NCBI GenBank assembly: GCA_948567375.1
Contig: OX419762.1
Location: 9,368,001-9,432,000, forward strand
DNA: 64,000 nucleotides
Direction of reading: 5' to 3'
From: Lunularia cruciata
Taxonomy: Eukaryota > Streptophyta > Marchantiopsida > Lunulariales > Lunulariaceae
Position 1 is the stretch's first letter; each line of letters opens with the position of its first letter. Under the pieces are notes generated by a model that saw only the letters and a list, made by a program, of their open reading frames with translations, did not search any database and had not been told where the DNA came from. Below, one piece after another: positions 12,001-25,930 of the stretch. Made by a program: the position numbers and the translations under genes.

Positions 12001-15000
12001 GTGGTGCAGAATAAAAGCCTTGTGCGGTGTGAACGACAATTTTCCAATCGAACGGTGTAGCCCACCTAATGACATTTTAGAGAAGAAGACAAGAACTTAC
12101 ATATTAAACATTTAGCTCAGAGGAAAACTATTACTTCACGAGAAACTTAAACAATGCTATTTTCTCCATAAGTGGGAAAAACTGTCTTTCTCAAAGTAGC
12201 AAGCAGACTCACAGTTTCACCAACTGCTTGACCGCGCTCCTTGGCTACCCGATCAGCCAATCCAATTGCAGACAACCTTCTGGGTTGGGTGCAGATTATG
12301 TTGCATGCTGCTCCTTTCTCTCTCTCAATGTAATCTTCCAGCACATATTGAGGCACCTTGAAGTAAAGTCATGCATAACAGTTAGTGTAAACTGAGTGGA
12401 TCTTTAACGTATCACTCATGTACATTTTGCATAAGCGTTAGAAACTGGGGAGGGCGAGAAATGTAGAAGGTTCAGCAAGGATTCCTTGTAAATTCCAGTC
12501 CTCATGGACATTCAGAACATTAGCATTCATTTCCTCTGTTATTGTAAGGTAGAAGTCAATACCTGAGTGCTCTTCCCGCATCCAGTCTGACCGGCAACGA
12601 CTGTGACGTTATGAGAATTGATGGCTCTTAGAAGATCCTCGCGTTGTTTAAACGCTGGCAATTTTGACCTGGTGCCCCAAAGATTTCCTGCCTTCCGAAG
12701 ATGCTCCCACTCGTTCTTCATCTTCATACTTTCCTTACTAAAGTCGACCGCAAGCACCGACTCCCTACATCTCCCAGACTCTTGTCGTCGGGAGTGCACA
12801 CCAGAGATATCTGCATCGTGTTCCCCTTTCATATCAGCAGCTTTTTTTGGGGACAACCTCCTGAAAGCTGGCGGTACGTACGCTGCTGACGCTGGCATGT
12901 CACTTCCTTGCATAGCAGATTCACTGGGGCTCACGTTTTTAGTAGTCAGATCACCATTTTCACTTGACACTTTCTCCTTCAACAACTCGTCGACCTTATA
13001 TCTAGGTTGTTCATGTTCAGGGGCAGATTGATTCTCAGTGACAGATCTTAAAACTTTTGTAGTCACCCTTTGGGCCAACTCCGTAGCCTTCTGATGAAGC
13101 TCGAAGATCATTAGCGTTCCAAGCAGTTCCACAGCCTTCTCCACCACTTGCCTTGTGATTGCCAAGAGCAATTCTGCTGGAAGCTCACTACTCCGCATAG
13201 TTATAACGGGTATCTCGTATGGATACTTGGATCCATATGGAATTCTTACCTGCGAAAGAGATGAGTCAAGATCTTGAGTTCAAGACTCCTTTTACTTTGC
13301 ATATGCCTGAGTCTGATTCATTTACAAGATACTATGGAGACGAGGCACATGATCGATTTATGAAAAAGAGGCATACCTCCATCTCCAGACTCGCTTTAAT
13401 TTCTTCTGGAAGCATGAGATCAAAGATTAGCAAAGACTCGGTAAGCAAGGCGTCGTCTTCAAAAATCGACTGCAAAACGAGCAGTTCTTCTGCTCTTGTC
13501 TCTGTCAGCTGACTTGCGCTTTCCCCCACACCGATACAATCTGGATTGTAAGTGGTCTGAAATAGGCTACACAAAGCGACCTCCTCGTCTCCGTTGGCCT
13601 CTGACAGCGCAGCTACGCAGTCATTATAAGAATAGCCATACTCTTGCAAATGAGATAGACATGCCGTGGCAAGAGTTGAAGAAACATCATCAATCGTCTG
13701 CTTTCCCTTCACCAAGACTTGAACAGATAAATGAGAAGAGGCAGGGGCAAACTTGGAGGGTAGTTCTTGCTCAGGAACATTCATAGTCAGCCAATCAAGA
13801 ACACTGTCCAAGTCTTCTCTCTTGGTAAGGGCCAGGTTGATATGGTGTGCTTTGAACCCCATACTAAGCAGCTTTCGTCTGATAGCCGGCGATCCAATGA
13901 CCTTCTTCGAATCTCTTGCCAGATCTTTAGCACCCAACTTTGCAGGAGCTCCGAAGTCAAGCCCTCCTCTTTGTTCCTGGCCCCTTTGAGTCATTCTACC
14001 CGTCTCCTCTGAAAACCTCAATGTACTCCAATCTTCAACAATCTCAGAAGAGTCTTCAAATTTATGTACTCCGTCCTGGCTAGAGGAAACCCCATTAGAA
14101 GATTTCTCATTAGTGATTCTAGACCCATTCTCTTCTCGTTTCAACAAATCTTCCACAAGGCGCCTGTTTCCCTCACTCATAAACACGGAGTGTAGTTCTT
14201 TCGGAACTGGTACTGGTTTTGGCCTTGGTTGTGGTGGATGGGCTTTCAGATACGCCTTGCGCTCTTCAGCAGCCACGTCTAGATTATGCCATTGTTGCCG
14301 ATACTCCTCCGGGAGAATACGATCAAGCCTGCATCAAGTAGACGACCATCACCTTCCGAACTTTGAAATACCTTCATATGACACAGCAATACTTAAAATT
14401 CACATAAGGCTTGGATAGTCCCTTAAGAGACAAGTTTCTAGCCCTCCTAGGTCCGAAATATTTCCATTTCCCCATTGACTATCTCGATCTCGTCTCTAGC
14501 GTCTGCTGTGAAGATTTAGTACGTACGGCCACCTCTCCAGCAACGTGAAACGTAAGAGATAAGGAATCCTGGCATTCCGATCCAGGTCAATTCTTTGACA
14601 GCTGAACCTCGCTATGAGAAGTAGCTAAGCTCACTTCCTCTCACAATACTCTCCAACGATGTTTGAAGGAGAAAATTTAAGAATACTAAGATTTGTAGTT
14701 GAATTGAGCTTAAGACGTCCAGCTTCGCGGGACCAGGGCCTAGCCTACAAATGAATTTCTGGTTTTAATAACCGTTACTTGAGCTGACTAGCATTATTAC
14801 AGGGGACGCCATGCTAGAGTTACATTGATGTTTTACCTTCGATTGCCCATAACATGGTGCAAGCCCTTGACTGCGGCCCTATGTTGTGCCTCCTGAGACG
14901 ACCGACTTGTCGTATCCCTGTACCATAAGATGACATCGTCTTCAACCTTCTTTGGATCCGGCAGGATAATACGGCAATGAAAACCTCCCTCCACCTCTTC

Positions 15001-16208
15001 CTGCCAAAGATGAGGATTCAGTAATTTGGTTCCAGTACGTAAACCAACAGTGAACATCCAAGTCCCCTAGAAGCGGCCAGCCAAGCACTGCAATCTTGTA
15101 CCTGCCTCTAGGTCCTGATAAAGAAAAATGAGGTAAAGATAAATACAGGCTCCTTAACATCTCTCTTCTGCTCTCGGGTAGACTGAATCTAGGTGGGTCT
15201 TTACCTCTCCAAGGCAAATGTCAGATCTCAATGTCATGTAACAGTGGTAAGAACGTGTAAACAATACATAACCTGCGACTGAAATTCACTCCAGAACCTT
15301 TTCCGTCACTCATGGCACATTGAAGCTACTGGCAAGCTGAATGGAATGAAGGGTTGAACAGATGAAAAATATTACTGTGATATAAGCTGGAAAACACTGA
15401 CATGTTTGAATTTCGGAACAGGTCTCTTATTCTTTTGACACCATTCATGAAGTAGCGTTTTCGGTGTCTTGACGGGATACGACGACTGATTTGTTTGAGT
15501 TTGCCCTGAATCCAATCCACTCATTCCGGGTGGATCTGATGGAGCATCACTTCCCTCTCCCACCGATACATCCTGCAAACCATCCAGACTCTCGCCTGCG
15601 TGCTTGTTTTTCAAATGTTCCTTGAGACGCCCATCCTGTTTGAAAATCCTGTCACAGAAGGGGCAGGGCAGCGGCTGCCATCCCAAGTAACCGCCACAAC
15701 ACTTCAGAATCGCGGTCCAAAGAAATAACCACAGAATGTACCATGTCATGTCCCCAATTCACAATTTTCGTTACATGTTATTAGGTCTTACGACATCAAA
15801 CCCTCAGTAGTGATACCGAAAGAACTAACAAGCCCCCCCCCCCCCCCCCCCCCAACATTAGAAGGGCCAGAGCCAAGCATGATTCGCCTCTAAAACCTCA
15901 CAACACACGTTGAATTGGCTGATCTCCAATCAATCCTGACTACGAATCCCCTAATGTGCGTTTGTGGATTTGCAGCAGGAGGGTAGGAAAACTGCCTAAG
16001 AAACATGTAGCTGGCAATTGCATGACAATCTGAGTCTGTACAGAGAATTAAAGAAGCGGATACTGCAATCGACAAATTTATAATCGTAAATCATCCTCAC
16101 CGCTCCAGAATTTTTGGCAGAAGTGGGTGCGGCCTTTCCTCCGCAACCAGCAGCACCGGTCTTGTAGACATGGCGAACAGGCTTGCTTTTGCCGCTGCTG
16201 CTCGCCAT
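9098..16208 (-). CDS. DExH-box RNA helicase, DHX29/DHX57 family (plant DExH7-like)
   Basis: Ten exons on the minus strand: 16208-16101, 15674-15402, 15000-14837, 14328-13377, 13249-12563, 12356-12213, 12065-11869, 11609-10869, 10752-10518 and 10183-9098; every junction is GT-AG and the phases sum to about 1528 residues. The start is the only ATG of exon 1 ([16 protein letters not shown]). Domains in order: a C2H2 finger (CPFCDRIFK, about residues 40-61), a dsRNA-binding-like segment ([17 protein letters not shown] onward, about 103-181), UBA (about 330-375), RWD (about 455-570), then the helicase core: GQTGCGKST (I), [11 protein letters not shown] (II), MSATVD (III), VFLPGLSEI (IV), [13 protein letters not shown] (V) and QRRGRAGR (VI), followed by the HA2/OB-fold C-terminus. 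Relatives remodel structured RNA, DHX29 in 48S scanning; the exact substrate here is inferred. Plant DExH7 is annotated as possibly plastid-targeted, but no clear transit peptide is visible. Confidence 0.93.
15833..15853. repeat. C21/G21 homopolymer in helicase intron 1
   Basis: An uninterrupted run of 21 cytosines on the plus strand, hence G21 in the sense strand of the first intron of the helicase gene. Such a run can form G-quadruplex structures and is prone to length change or assembly error. Confidence 0.95.
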
Positions 16209-16420
16209 CGATTGCAGGTGAGCACTCACCTCCTGCCTCCCTCAAGTCATTTCAGCTCTGTCTCTCGTTGTCCTGTGCCCCTCACAGGCGTTTTGTGTCT
16301 CTGAGGATTCTTTCCTGTCCTTCCTCCTCACTCCCTGGAGAGGACTCTTGTCCTGCTCCTGCTCCTGCTCCTCTCTTGTTCACAGGACCCTCTGCTTGAC
16401 TTTACTCTCAAGTATGTTTA
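16209..16420 (-). promoter_or_regulatory. Pyrimidine-biased leader/promoter region of the helicase gene
   Basis: Immediately upstream of the helicase start the plus strand is C/T-rich, including TCCTGC triplet-like reiterations at about 16350-16375, giving a purine-rich (GA/GGAGCA) leader on the sense strand. No clear TATA box was identified. This is the likely 5' UTR and core promoter by position only. Confidence 0.4.
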
Positions 16421-18273
16421 CTTTGCGTCATCAGAGACTACCCCTTTCAGATTTTGGCAAGAGTCTAGTACTGCTCCTGTTCCACTGTTGGGCATCCCAC
16501 AGAAGAAACTTATGATAAGAGTTTAGTGAAATCTAGGGCTTTTCAGCCTAAGATTCATCTCTTGTGAGTACTTTACCTTGTTACATACATTCATCACTTC
16601 TACTCTGTCTTCTCCAGTTAAGATTCAGAAGGCTGTTTGTGTAGGTGTGTGCCATGAAGGAGTGAGTTTTCCATTGTGTTGTTGTAAAAATGCAAGTTGT
16701 AGGACATGGTGAAGTTTGCGTTCACTAAGAAACCATCAATCTAGAATTACTTACTTGCATACATGGTAGATTCCGAATTTCAGAGACTTCTATTTCCAGC
16801 TTTGTGAAAGATCTAAACCTAAGGCACAGAATATTATAACTGGCTTTGTCCATGCTCTCATGGAGTTTGACTTCCACTTGGACTAGATGAAGACTATTGA
16901 GAATCAAAGAGGAGCTTGGCTGTTACCAAATTCTCTTTGGTTTGTTTCGAAGACCTTTCCCATTTGTATTGGGTCAAACTTTAGAACGAGAGGATACATT
17001 CTGTTAATACGTTGAGCATACTATATCAAGTCATTGAACTAGGAACGCTTTTAGTTCTTTGATGTCTCGAACCTTAAATTATGTCGTAGTAGCTTGATAG
17101 GAGAAGTTCTGTTTAAAGTTACTACTTCATAGCATTACTTGAGTTAACATTCAACAGAATAGATAGAATTAAAAAATGGTATCTTTGTGTGTTTTGGAGT
17201 TAGTGTAATGTGACTATATTTTTTGAAGGTGATTACTCCCATGTTATTTATCCACTAGTATGTTTTCACTTGCATGTATTTTCTTAATGCCATTTGCATA
17301 TCTTCGTTTGCCTTCTGCCTTGCGCTACAGTCATTACTTATTTGTCTATGCTGATGTATAAATGAAAATGGCCAACTTGTGGGATTGTAGTTGATTTTTC
17401 TTCATGTAGATCATCTAGGTGGTTTTGATACTTCTTTATCTTGTTAACGGGGTAGATAGTTTGTTGCTAAATCGTTGATGAGAATTAATAACTATCTTTC
17501 AGTTGCGCATGAAGGATTACACTTCCTTCACATATCTACTGTAAATTTTCTGTATATTTTCTAGCTTACTGTTCTTTCCTACTGTTCGGCTCCCTCGTTC
17601 GGCCAATTTTCTGTCAATCGCCACTGTTTAAGGCCTACCAATTTCGACTTCACTTTTACTGAATTACAAATTGCCAGAAATTATATTTGATTTTTTAAGT
17701 ATTTTGACTTCCCAGTTGATTTGACCTGTAAATGAAAAAATCTAAACGGTTTCTTTATATTTCATCCATTTAATTCTTTTCCTTCAAGATAATTTCTATA
17801 ACTTCTACCCGCGTCTTATCTGCTATCTTAACGTTTGATCTCACTTCCATCAATATAGCTATGTTCTTGGCAACTCAAAGTGGACACCAGTTATCAGTAA
17901 ACCAGAAGAACCGTCTCTTGAGAAAAATACCAACTGCAGGGGCACTCAAGCATGAAAAATAAAAATACAACAACGAGATATACGAAATATATTTTGAGAA
18001 AAAAATAATTTGATCTTGTAGTGAATAAGACTTCGATTTTATAAAACATGTCGACAAATTAGTCATCATCAAACCATCATATTTTATAGAGTGACAAGTC
18101 CACCGGAGAACCGAAGGGCGCTGAGCTGATGATAAACAACTGGGACTATACAGAGAGATTCGGGGGAAAAAATGGTGTACGCCTCTTCTGCACTGACTTC
18201 TATTTTCATCGTACAATTTACCAGCAACTCGTACAGAGCTAAGTCGTTGCTGGCAACGAGTAATGTACATCAT
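16421..18273. other. Intergenic region between helicase and Lhca2
   Basis: AT-rich DNA without recognisable coding exons. It lies between the 5' end of the helicase gene and the 3' end of Lhca2, so it should contain the helicase promoter and the Lhca2 3' UTR. The 132-codon minus-strand frame at 17875-18273 has no family resemblance and is not called a gene. Confidence 0.5.
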
Positions 18274-19768
<1,495 letters not shown>

Positions 19769-20427
19769 TTTGGCAGCTCTGAGGATAGGCAGATGGACAG
19801 GCTTCTATTGCAGAGGGGACGAGCGAGAGCTGGAGCTGAGGCAAATTCAACTCCTCGGTCTGGACTCTGCTTTCGGCCGCTCGAACACTATCAGTCGATA
19901 AAATTGTAAGGCCAAATTGCTCCGAAGTGGATCAGAGATCGGTCTTCGGAACCCACTCGGGGCGATTGGTGGAGCACCGGCAATACGCCGTACCTATTGG
20001 TTGGGGCGGCATCCCAGCTATCGGGACCAGCGAGCTCCCATTGGCGCTCCCGATTGCTCCTATTCGCCCTCTTGTCCGCCCTGCCTTGCTGGCACGCTCC
20101 ACCTGCCAACATGGCTGGTTCTTGGTGACACCTCGGCATGCTTCATGCGCAAAACACGCGCAGTAATGCACCATGCGTACATCGTCTCATGCCTCGCTTC
20201 CTCATGCCCATCCCCTGTTGTGCAGCACCTTCTTTCACCGATAACTTGCGTAAACGGTGATCGCTATCTCGATCCAAAGCGGCGATCCTGATGTCAGTCT
20301 CAGTGGCTTTCAATTCGCCGGCGCCTGTCGTTATCCAACGACTCTACTACAAGAACGCAGTGACAAGCACGTTCGTGTACTACAGGTTACTATAGACCGA
20401 GGCAATCTACATTGAAGATAACCTTAG
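19769..20427 (-). promoter_or_regulatory. Lhca2 5' UTR and upstream promoter
   Basis: GC-richer than surrounding DNA. The sense strand just before the start is C/T-rich (CTCGTCCCCTCTGC), typical of a photosynthetic gene leader. A CCAAT box lies on the sense strand near 19996-20000 and a GATAA-type I-box-like element occurs near 19889 on the plus strand. No clear TATA box was found at the expected distance. Plus-strand frames of 70-120 codons here have no recognisable homology. Confidence 0.45.
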
Positions 20428-20550
20428 GGTAGATTTCTCATACCGATATTATTGTGGCTTAGTTTCATTTTACTTCTTATATTTTATGAGTGTGAAACTT
20501 GATGGAATCATCTCATCCTTTTTGATATCTTACGCGATCGCCTTTTCACC
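20428..20550 (+). repeat. Dispersed tail repeat, copy A
   Basis: Diverged copy of the ~115-bp family described under copy B. It begins GGTAGATTTCTCATACC, retains GTGGCTTAG and AACTTGATGG, and ends TTACGCGATCGCCTTTTC. Confidence 0.5.
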
Positions 20551-22500
20551 TTTCTCATGTCGGCCCCTTTTTACCCCATCTCTACTATTTTCCATAAATC
20601 TGGCATCCATGACATATCTTTCCATATATACCATATAATAGGTTCGAGTAATCATATGTTGTTGATACAGTATTATATATCGATGTCATTGAGGTCATTA
20701 CAAATGTTGGATATCCCCTAGAACTTTGCATTTACTGCTGCTTCTTACAGTATGACTCCAGGCTGCCGCGACGCCCGCTAAACCCATATTTCACCCTACT
20801 CCAGAGTTTGCTCTATGTATATATGATCAACTTCTCCTTCTGTGGAGCCGCAGTGAGAACCGAAACTCATAGCGATCTCCGACTTCCCGGGCTTATTCGC
20901 GTTACCGCATACTCAAGCGAAGGCATGCAAATGGACAAATTACCTTAATGTGGCTTCTCCCTATACATCTCCAAACATCCGGATAATATGGATGAGCTAC
21001 GGTGATGCATGTCTGATGTGTAGCCATGCTTGCATGTATGAGGTATGTTACCATGTCATCCACAGCAATCCGTGATCCATGCCAGTGAGCATCCGGACTC
21101 CATGAATCATGGAACACCAAATCCGAAGGCGCAGCAATCATCATCCTGTATTCTAAACATCAGATAAACTGTATTCTTCACCATATCCAGAGTGAATATG
21201 GCCATAAATCCGGTCTTCGCCTCTATCTTATGTTGATCTTCTAATTGGTTTCCACCTCGATACATCCGGATACACGCTAAATTAAGCGACAATCCGTTAG
21301 ACTCTGGCTATTTTGGTGACAGAGATGACTTCGGATAAACCTCTCGTGAAATTTAGGCAAGGATCCAAGGCCAATGACAGCAATTGTCCTCCCTAATTGT
21401 TCTGGGGCTAGCTGAGCTCGCCAATCTGCTCTTAGCAGAATTTCATCAAATGATAAATCCTACATTCTATGTATTTAACTTCTCTTTATATATTGGGATA
21501 GGAATATATTCTACCTTGATCCATATATCGTTTCTGGATTGTAGTGATAATATGTATTTGGCAGGTGAATTAAGGAAAATTAGAAATCTATATAGGGACC
21601 TTTTAATCTTATAGGCGAAATAAACATTTAGAGCATATTATCCTCAGGTTCGTAACTCAAGATGTGAAAATCTACACTTACATAACTATATTACTCAATC
21701 ATAATGTGCTTCTAATACTTCATTTGGAAAAAGCAAGATGAGTTGATATTAGTCTCCCTTATGCTAGCTTATAGGTTTGTTTAGTCAAAAATAATCAAAT
21801 ATCAAACTAATCAAAATGTCAAACTAGATACATAATTCATATATATGTCTTTTTTTTATATGAAAGATATGTATTAAGAAGATTTTCCTTCTAGAAAAGC
21901 TTGGAAATGGAAAATCTCTTCAAAGCTTAAAATATTAAAGATGCTTATAAACACGTAGCATTATAGTAAAAGTGAGTAGTAAATGGTAAGTGAGGAACAA
22001 ACACTTGCTCATGCAGGCTATAAATAACACAGCTACATAATAAAATTTTAGTTAAAACATCATAGTACTTTACATAGTTATAAAACGTTCAAGAATGTCA
22101 AATACATAATCAATTAATATAGTAAAAATTAGCATGAGTAATTAAAGGTATTTTACTTTCTTCTAGGTTGTACTATGTTATATATACACATGAAGGAAAG
22201 TATGAAAGCTAGTATGGCATCTCATGAATTACTTCTTCATAAGGTTTAACTTTACAAGGGATAAGATTTGTGGTCCTATTATTCTAAAATGTAATTTTTG
22301 GTCTAGAATATGCAATTGTGTTCCCACTTTAGTTGGCAATATAATATTCTACGCATCTTTGAAATCGATTGAATCCAAAGCTTCAAATGACATGGAACTT
22401 TGTAATTGTAGTGTAAGTGTTAAAGAATTGGAAGACACCTGGATTTAAGATATATCACAAGATCTAACATAACCTCAAATCTTGAAATCAATATTTTGGT
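20551..22500. other. Intergenic, no gene recognised
   Basis: Moderately AT-rich sequence with short open frames only (for example 21384-21614 and 22224-22448 on the plus strand). None shows domains, codon-quality continuity or splice structure. Confidence 0.5.
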
Positions 22501-23215
22501 GCAAGTTTTAAGTTTACAGATATACTATAATTGTTATTTATAAAAAGGTTAGGAAGATATGTGTTAAGTATTTTTTGTACATATGGATTTGTAATGAATA
22601 GATCATAATTACTTAATAAAGTACCTAAACATACTACATTAACTATGATTATAATTTTTATTTTTATTTTAAATTAATTTATAAAATCATTTTATTTTTA
22701 TTGTTTTAATATGGTTCTATACTAAATATAAATATATTAATGGATTATATTATATTATAAAAATATTTCTATTGAAATATATTTTTATCATAATTGATTA
22801 TATTATATTGTATTATCAAATAATTCCTCCAAGAGCCATTTAATTTGCTAAATTCCATTTGATATATTTGATTAATGTTATTTTTTGAGATATTTGAAAT
22901 TTACCTTCAAATAGTAGGTGAACATACTATTGTATGCTAATGCATTATTTCTATTCTTCATAATTTTTATTTTATTTTTATATGTTTTAATATCAATAAT
23001 TTTGGGGAAAATTATTATCTAAAAGTTATGGAAGATTAAGTGCATCTAAATTGTTATTATTTATAATTTTTAATATTTAAATTTTTAATATTTTTAACAT
23101 ATTTAAATTTTTATTATGCAAATTTAATGGATATAAAAATAAGGAGTATATTTATTTCTAGATAATTAAGTTGAGTCTCTAATTTGTAGATATTAGAGAT
23201 TTATGATTTACAATG

Positions 23216-23277
<62 letters not shown>

Positions 23278-24720
23278 TAAATTTTATTTTTAATAGCAAA
23301 TTATTGAATTTTTCAATATATCTAATGATCATATACACAATTGAGGATGTCTTTTATAAGAATTAATATACTGAATACCCACTCTGTTTTGTCAAAAAAT
23401 TTACTCATCAGTATATCTTATAAAAAATATTTTATTAATAAAATCATACTAATATGTATAGTTAGCTGCATGTAAGGTATATTGAGTTGTGATGGATCAT
23501 AATATTCAAAAAAGTCATATTCAATATTAACAGTCATATTGAGTGTTCATTCCATATTAACAAACATACATACCTAAATAATTCAGTAATGCTTTGTAAA
23601 ATATTTAGATAAAATTTTGCTTAATATGATCATAAAAATAGTAAAATAGGTATATTTTGGTAAAATCAATTTAATTTTAGGTGACTAACAATTATGATAC
23701 AAGTCAAAGTTTTCAAGTCTCTATTTTAGAACATATTTAAAGTTTACAAAGAATTTATATTCATTTTATTTCCTAATGAATGGATGGAACTAATCCCTTG
23801 TTTTTTAATGATAGTTTAGGATAATACTTTGATTAGGATTAGCTTAGGAATTATTCCTTTTTATTACTAATTTACACTATTTTGATTAAAAAAAACTCCA
23901 TATGCATGATGTATTGAGTTCTTTGAAATATTTTGTTAATATAATGTAAAAATTATGTTCTAGAAATTTTAATTGATAATGTTAGTTTTTTTAATTCTTT
24001 TAGAACCAATAGATGTGCATGTTGCTACTAAAAGTAAAGAATTCAATTAAAACTAAAATTTTAGCTTTATTTTTACCCTTGTACTTGGGAAAAGCTAATT
24101 GTGCTATAGATGTAAAAAAGTCACAATATTCTGAAACGACATATTTAAGCTTTTCAAATGATACTTCCATGATTCATATATGATTTAGGAATGACGTGAA
24201 ACCATCCGCAGAATTAGCTAAAATTTTAAAATTTTGTTTAATATTTTTATCTTATTCTTTATCACTTACATGACCTTAATGTTAAAGTTTGAAAATTAAA
24301 CAAATGAATGAGCTAAAAGGCATGAAAAAATTTCCTAGAACTTTATTTATGATGGTAAAATTATAAAATTTCTGCTGATTTGAAAAATAATTTTATTTTA
24401 TTTTATAAATGAATCTTAATTTTTTAGAGAAAAATATATCATACTTTGTATTTCTAGTTCAAACCACTTCCCTTATAAGACCTGTAGATTACAGTTTTTT
24501 ACTTCATAAGAATATCTCTAGGTTATTAATATATGTTAAAAAGAATAATATACTATAAAATTTTAATTGAGTGAATATCTAATTTTAAAGTCTCCGATAA
24601 ATTTGAAGCTTGTTTATATATCATGATGATCTTTTTCTCATGATCATCATAAATGGAATTATCGAAATTCAGCATGCATAAAACTTATTTAATTTTGGAA
24701 AGTAGTTATATATTTTGTGG
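22501..24720. other. Extremely AT-rich block
   Basis: More than 2 kb of A/T-dominated sequence with no open frame above 60 codons. It contains the (AT)n tract at 23219-23274. It may be decayed transposon sequence, but no element can be named. Confidence 0.6.
23219..23274. repeat. (AT)28 dinucleotide microsatellite
   Basis: A perfect alternating A/T tract of about 56 bp, preceded by CAATGATT and followed by GCGTAAATTT. Confidence 0.97.
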
Positions 24721-25311
24721 AATATCACCTTCTTACATGATCATGTTTATCCCCACCTTGGATTAATGGCTTGTACTTCGAAATTTGAAAGTACAAGAGA
24801 GAGGTAAAGAGACAACGGAAGTCTAAGAATATCGTTGCGAAAAAAAGGTTCGGAGGTCGCAAGCTATAATAATCTCTCCATAAGCATTTGCCAGAATTTT
24901 AAAATCGAAGAATAAGATTCTTTTCTAATTGTGGAATTGCCAATTTTTGTGTTATATGACTAGAGAAGTAGTATATCTGAGACTATTAGTGTGCTGCCAT
25001 TGGCTATGATATGACCTTTGTCTTCTCAGTCATTTTCCAAAGTTTCACAGACTTCTTCACTTCTCGTTTAAGTATTAATAACCATATTCTGAGAGTCAAC
25101 ATCGAAATATTCAGATTTTAATATATAGATGTTTTGTAAGCAGAATCACTTTCTACTCTTTTCTCATATCTCTCACAGTCCCTTGACACTATCTAAACGT
25201 ATGAGCATCCAGCAAGATAATCCGGTTTACTTGACCCTCATGCTAATTCACTTTGACTTTCTGAAGTTAAGTAACATGCATCAGACATTGTTCTACTCAA
25301 TCCCCTAACCT

Positions 25312-25364
25312 ACAGTTGGAGGACATACAGTATATCAGTCATATATTGTATGTCCTCCAACTGT
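25312..25364. repeat. 18-bp perfect inverted repeat, long hairpin
   Basis: The arm ACAGTTGGAGGACATACA (25312-25329) is exactly complementary to TGTATGTCCTCCAACTGT (25347-25364). After one mismatch, five further pairs (TATAT/ATATA) close a five-base loop CAGTC. It lies just upstream of the LINE-like tail and could be a structural remnant of an element or a foldback; no function is assigned. Confidence 0.85.
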
Positions 25365-25378
25365 GTACGGTGTTATGA

Positions 25379-25844
25379 TTGATATATTGTGTTAGTAGCA
25401 CCAGTTGGGACGTGGACCCTACACGGGATACAGTATCGGAGGGAGTGATTACCCATCTCCTTGGATGTGCGGCGAGTGCAGCAGCAGGTCGTAAGGTTTC
25501 CAAGTATAGGGGCATGCAGCGGGGTCATCTTTTTGTTACTCTAGCCTTGGAGTTATACGGAGCTATGGACACGGCATTTGACACATTTGTCAAGGAGTGC
25601 ACGAGAGCTTATCATGTTAAGCGTAAGGGTACCACTCTTACTCTCATACTTTGTAGTATATTTTAGACAACATGTGTCCATTGTTCTACAGAGTGCAGTG
25701 GTTAGTGCAATCCATAAGAGAGCAATCACATTAGGTAATGTTTCTTCAGATGCTCCAGTTGTGTGGAGACCATACTACTTGCATAGCTCAGATATCTTAA
25801 GTGCGGTCAGGCAGATTTCTCATATAGACTCTATTAGTGCTTAG
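25379..25844 (+). pseudogene. LINE-like reverse-transcriptase C-terminal tail, frameshifted
   Basis: Two overlapping plus-strand frames together resemble the cysteine/aromatic-rich C-terminal tail seen after the RT domain in plant non-LTR retrotransposon ORFs: AAAGRKVSKYRG, then LFVTLALELYGAMDTAF and FVKECT in the first frame, and after a frame change near 25660 FRQHVSIVLQSAVVSAIHKR in the second. No RT catalytic core is present, so this would be a 5'-truncated, decayed copy. Assignment rests on recalled family resemblance and is moderate. Confidence 0.5.
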
Positions 25845-25930
25845 CCCCATATTACATTTTTTGTCTCTCCCTTGTAAGGCTTGATGATGGGGTCTTCCCA
25901 TTCTTCATTTTTCCTCCGCGGTCGCCTTTT
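25812..25930 (+). repeat. Dispersed tail repeat, copy B (reference copy)
   Basis: About 119 bp overlapping and following the end of the LINE-like tail. Conserved blocks in order: AGATTTCTCATA, GTGCTTAGCCCCAT, TTTTGTCTCTCCCTTGTAAG, GCTTGATGATGGGGTCTTCC and CCGCGGTCGCCTTTT. Related copies lie at 20428, 35940, 51215, 53580, 54297, 56120 and 57736. Its place right after the coding tail suggests a LINE 3' UTR. Confidence 0.7.

Noticed and set aside
12618-13031. Plus-strand 137-codon frame
   Set aside because: Exact antisense shadow of helicase exon 5, which has clear family motifs on the other strand.
17875-18273. 132-codon minus-strand open frame downstream of Lhca2
   Set aside because: Low-complexity aromatic-rich translation, no domain, and position in the Lhca2 3' flank.
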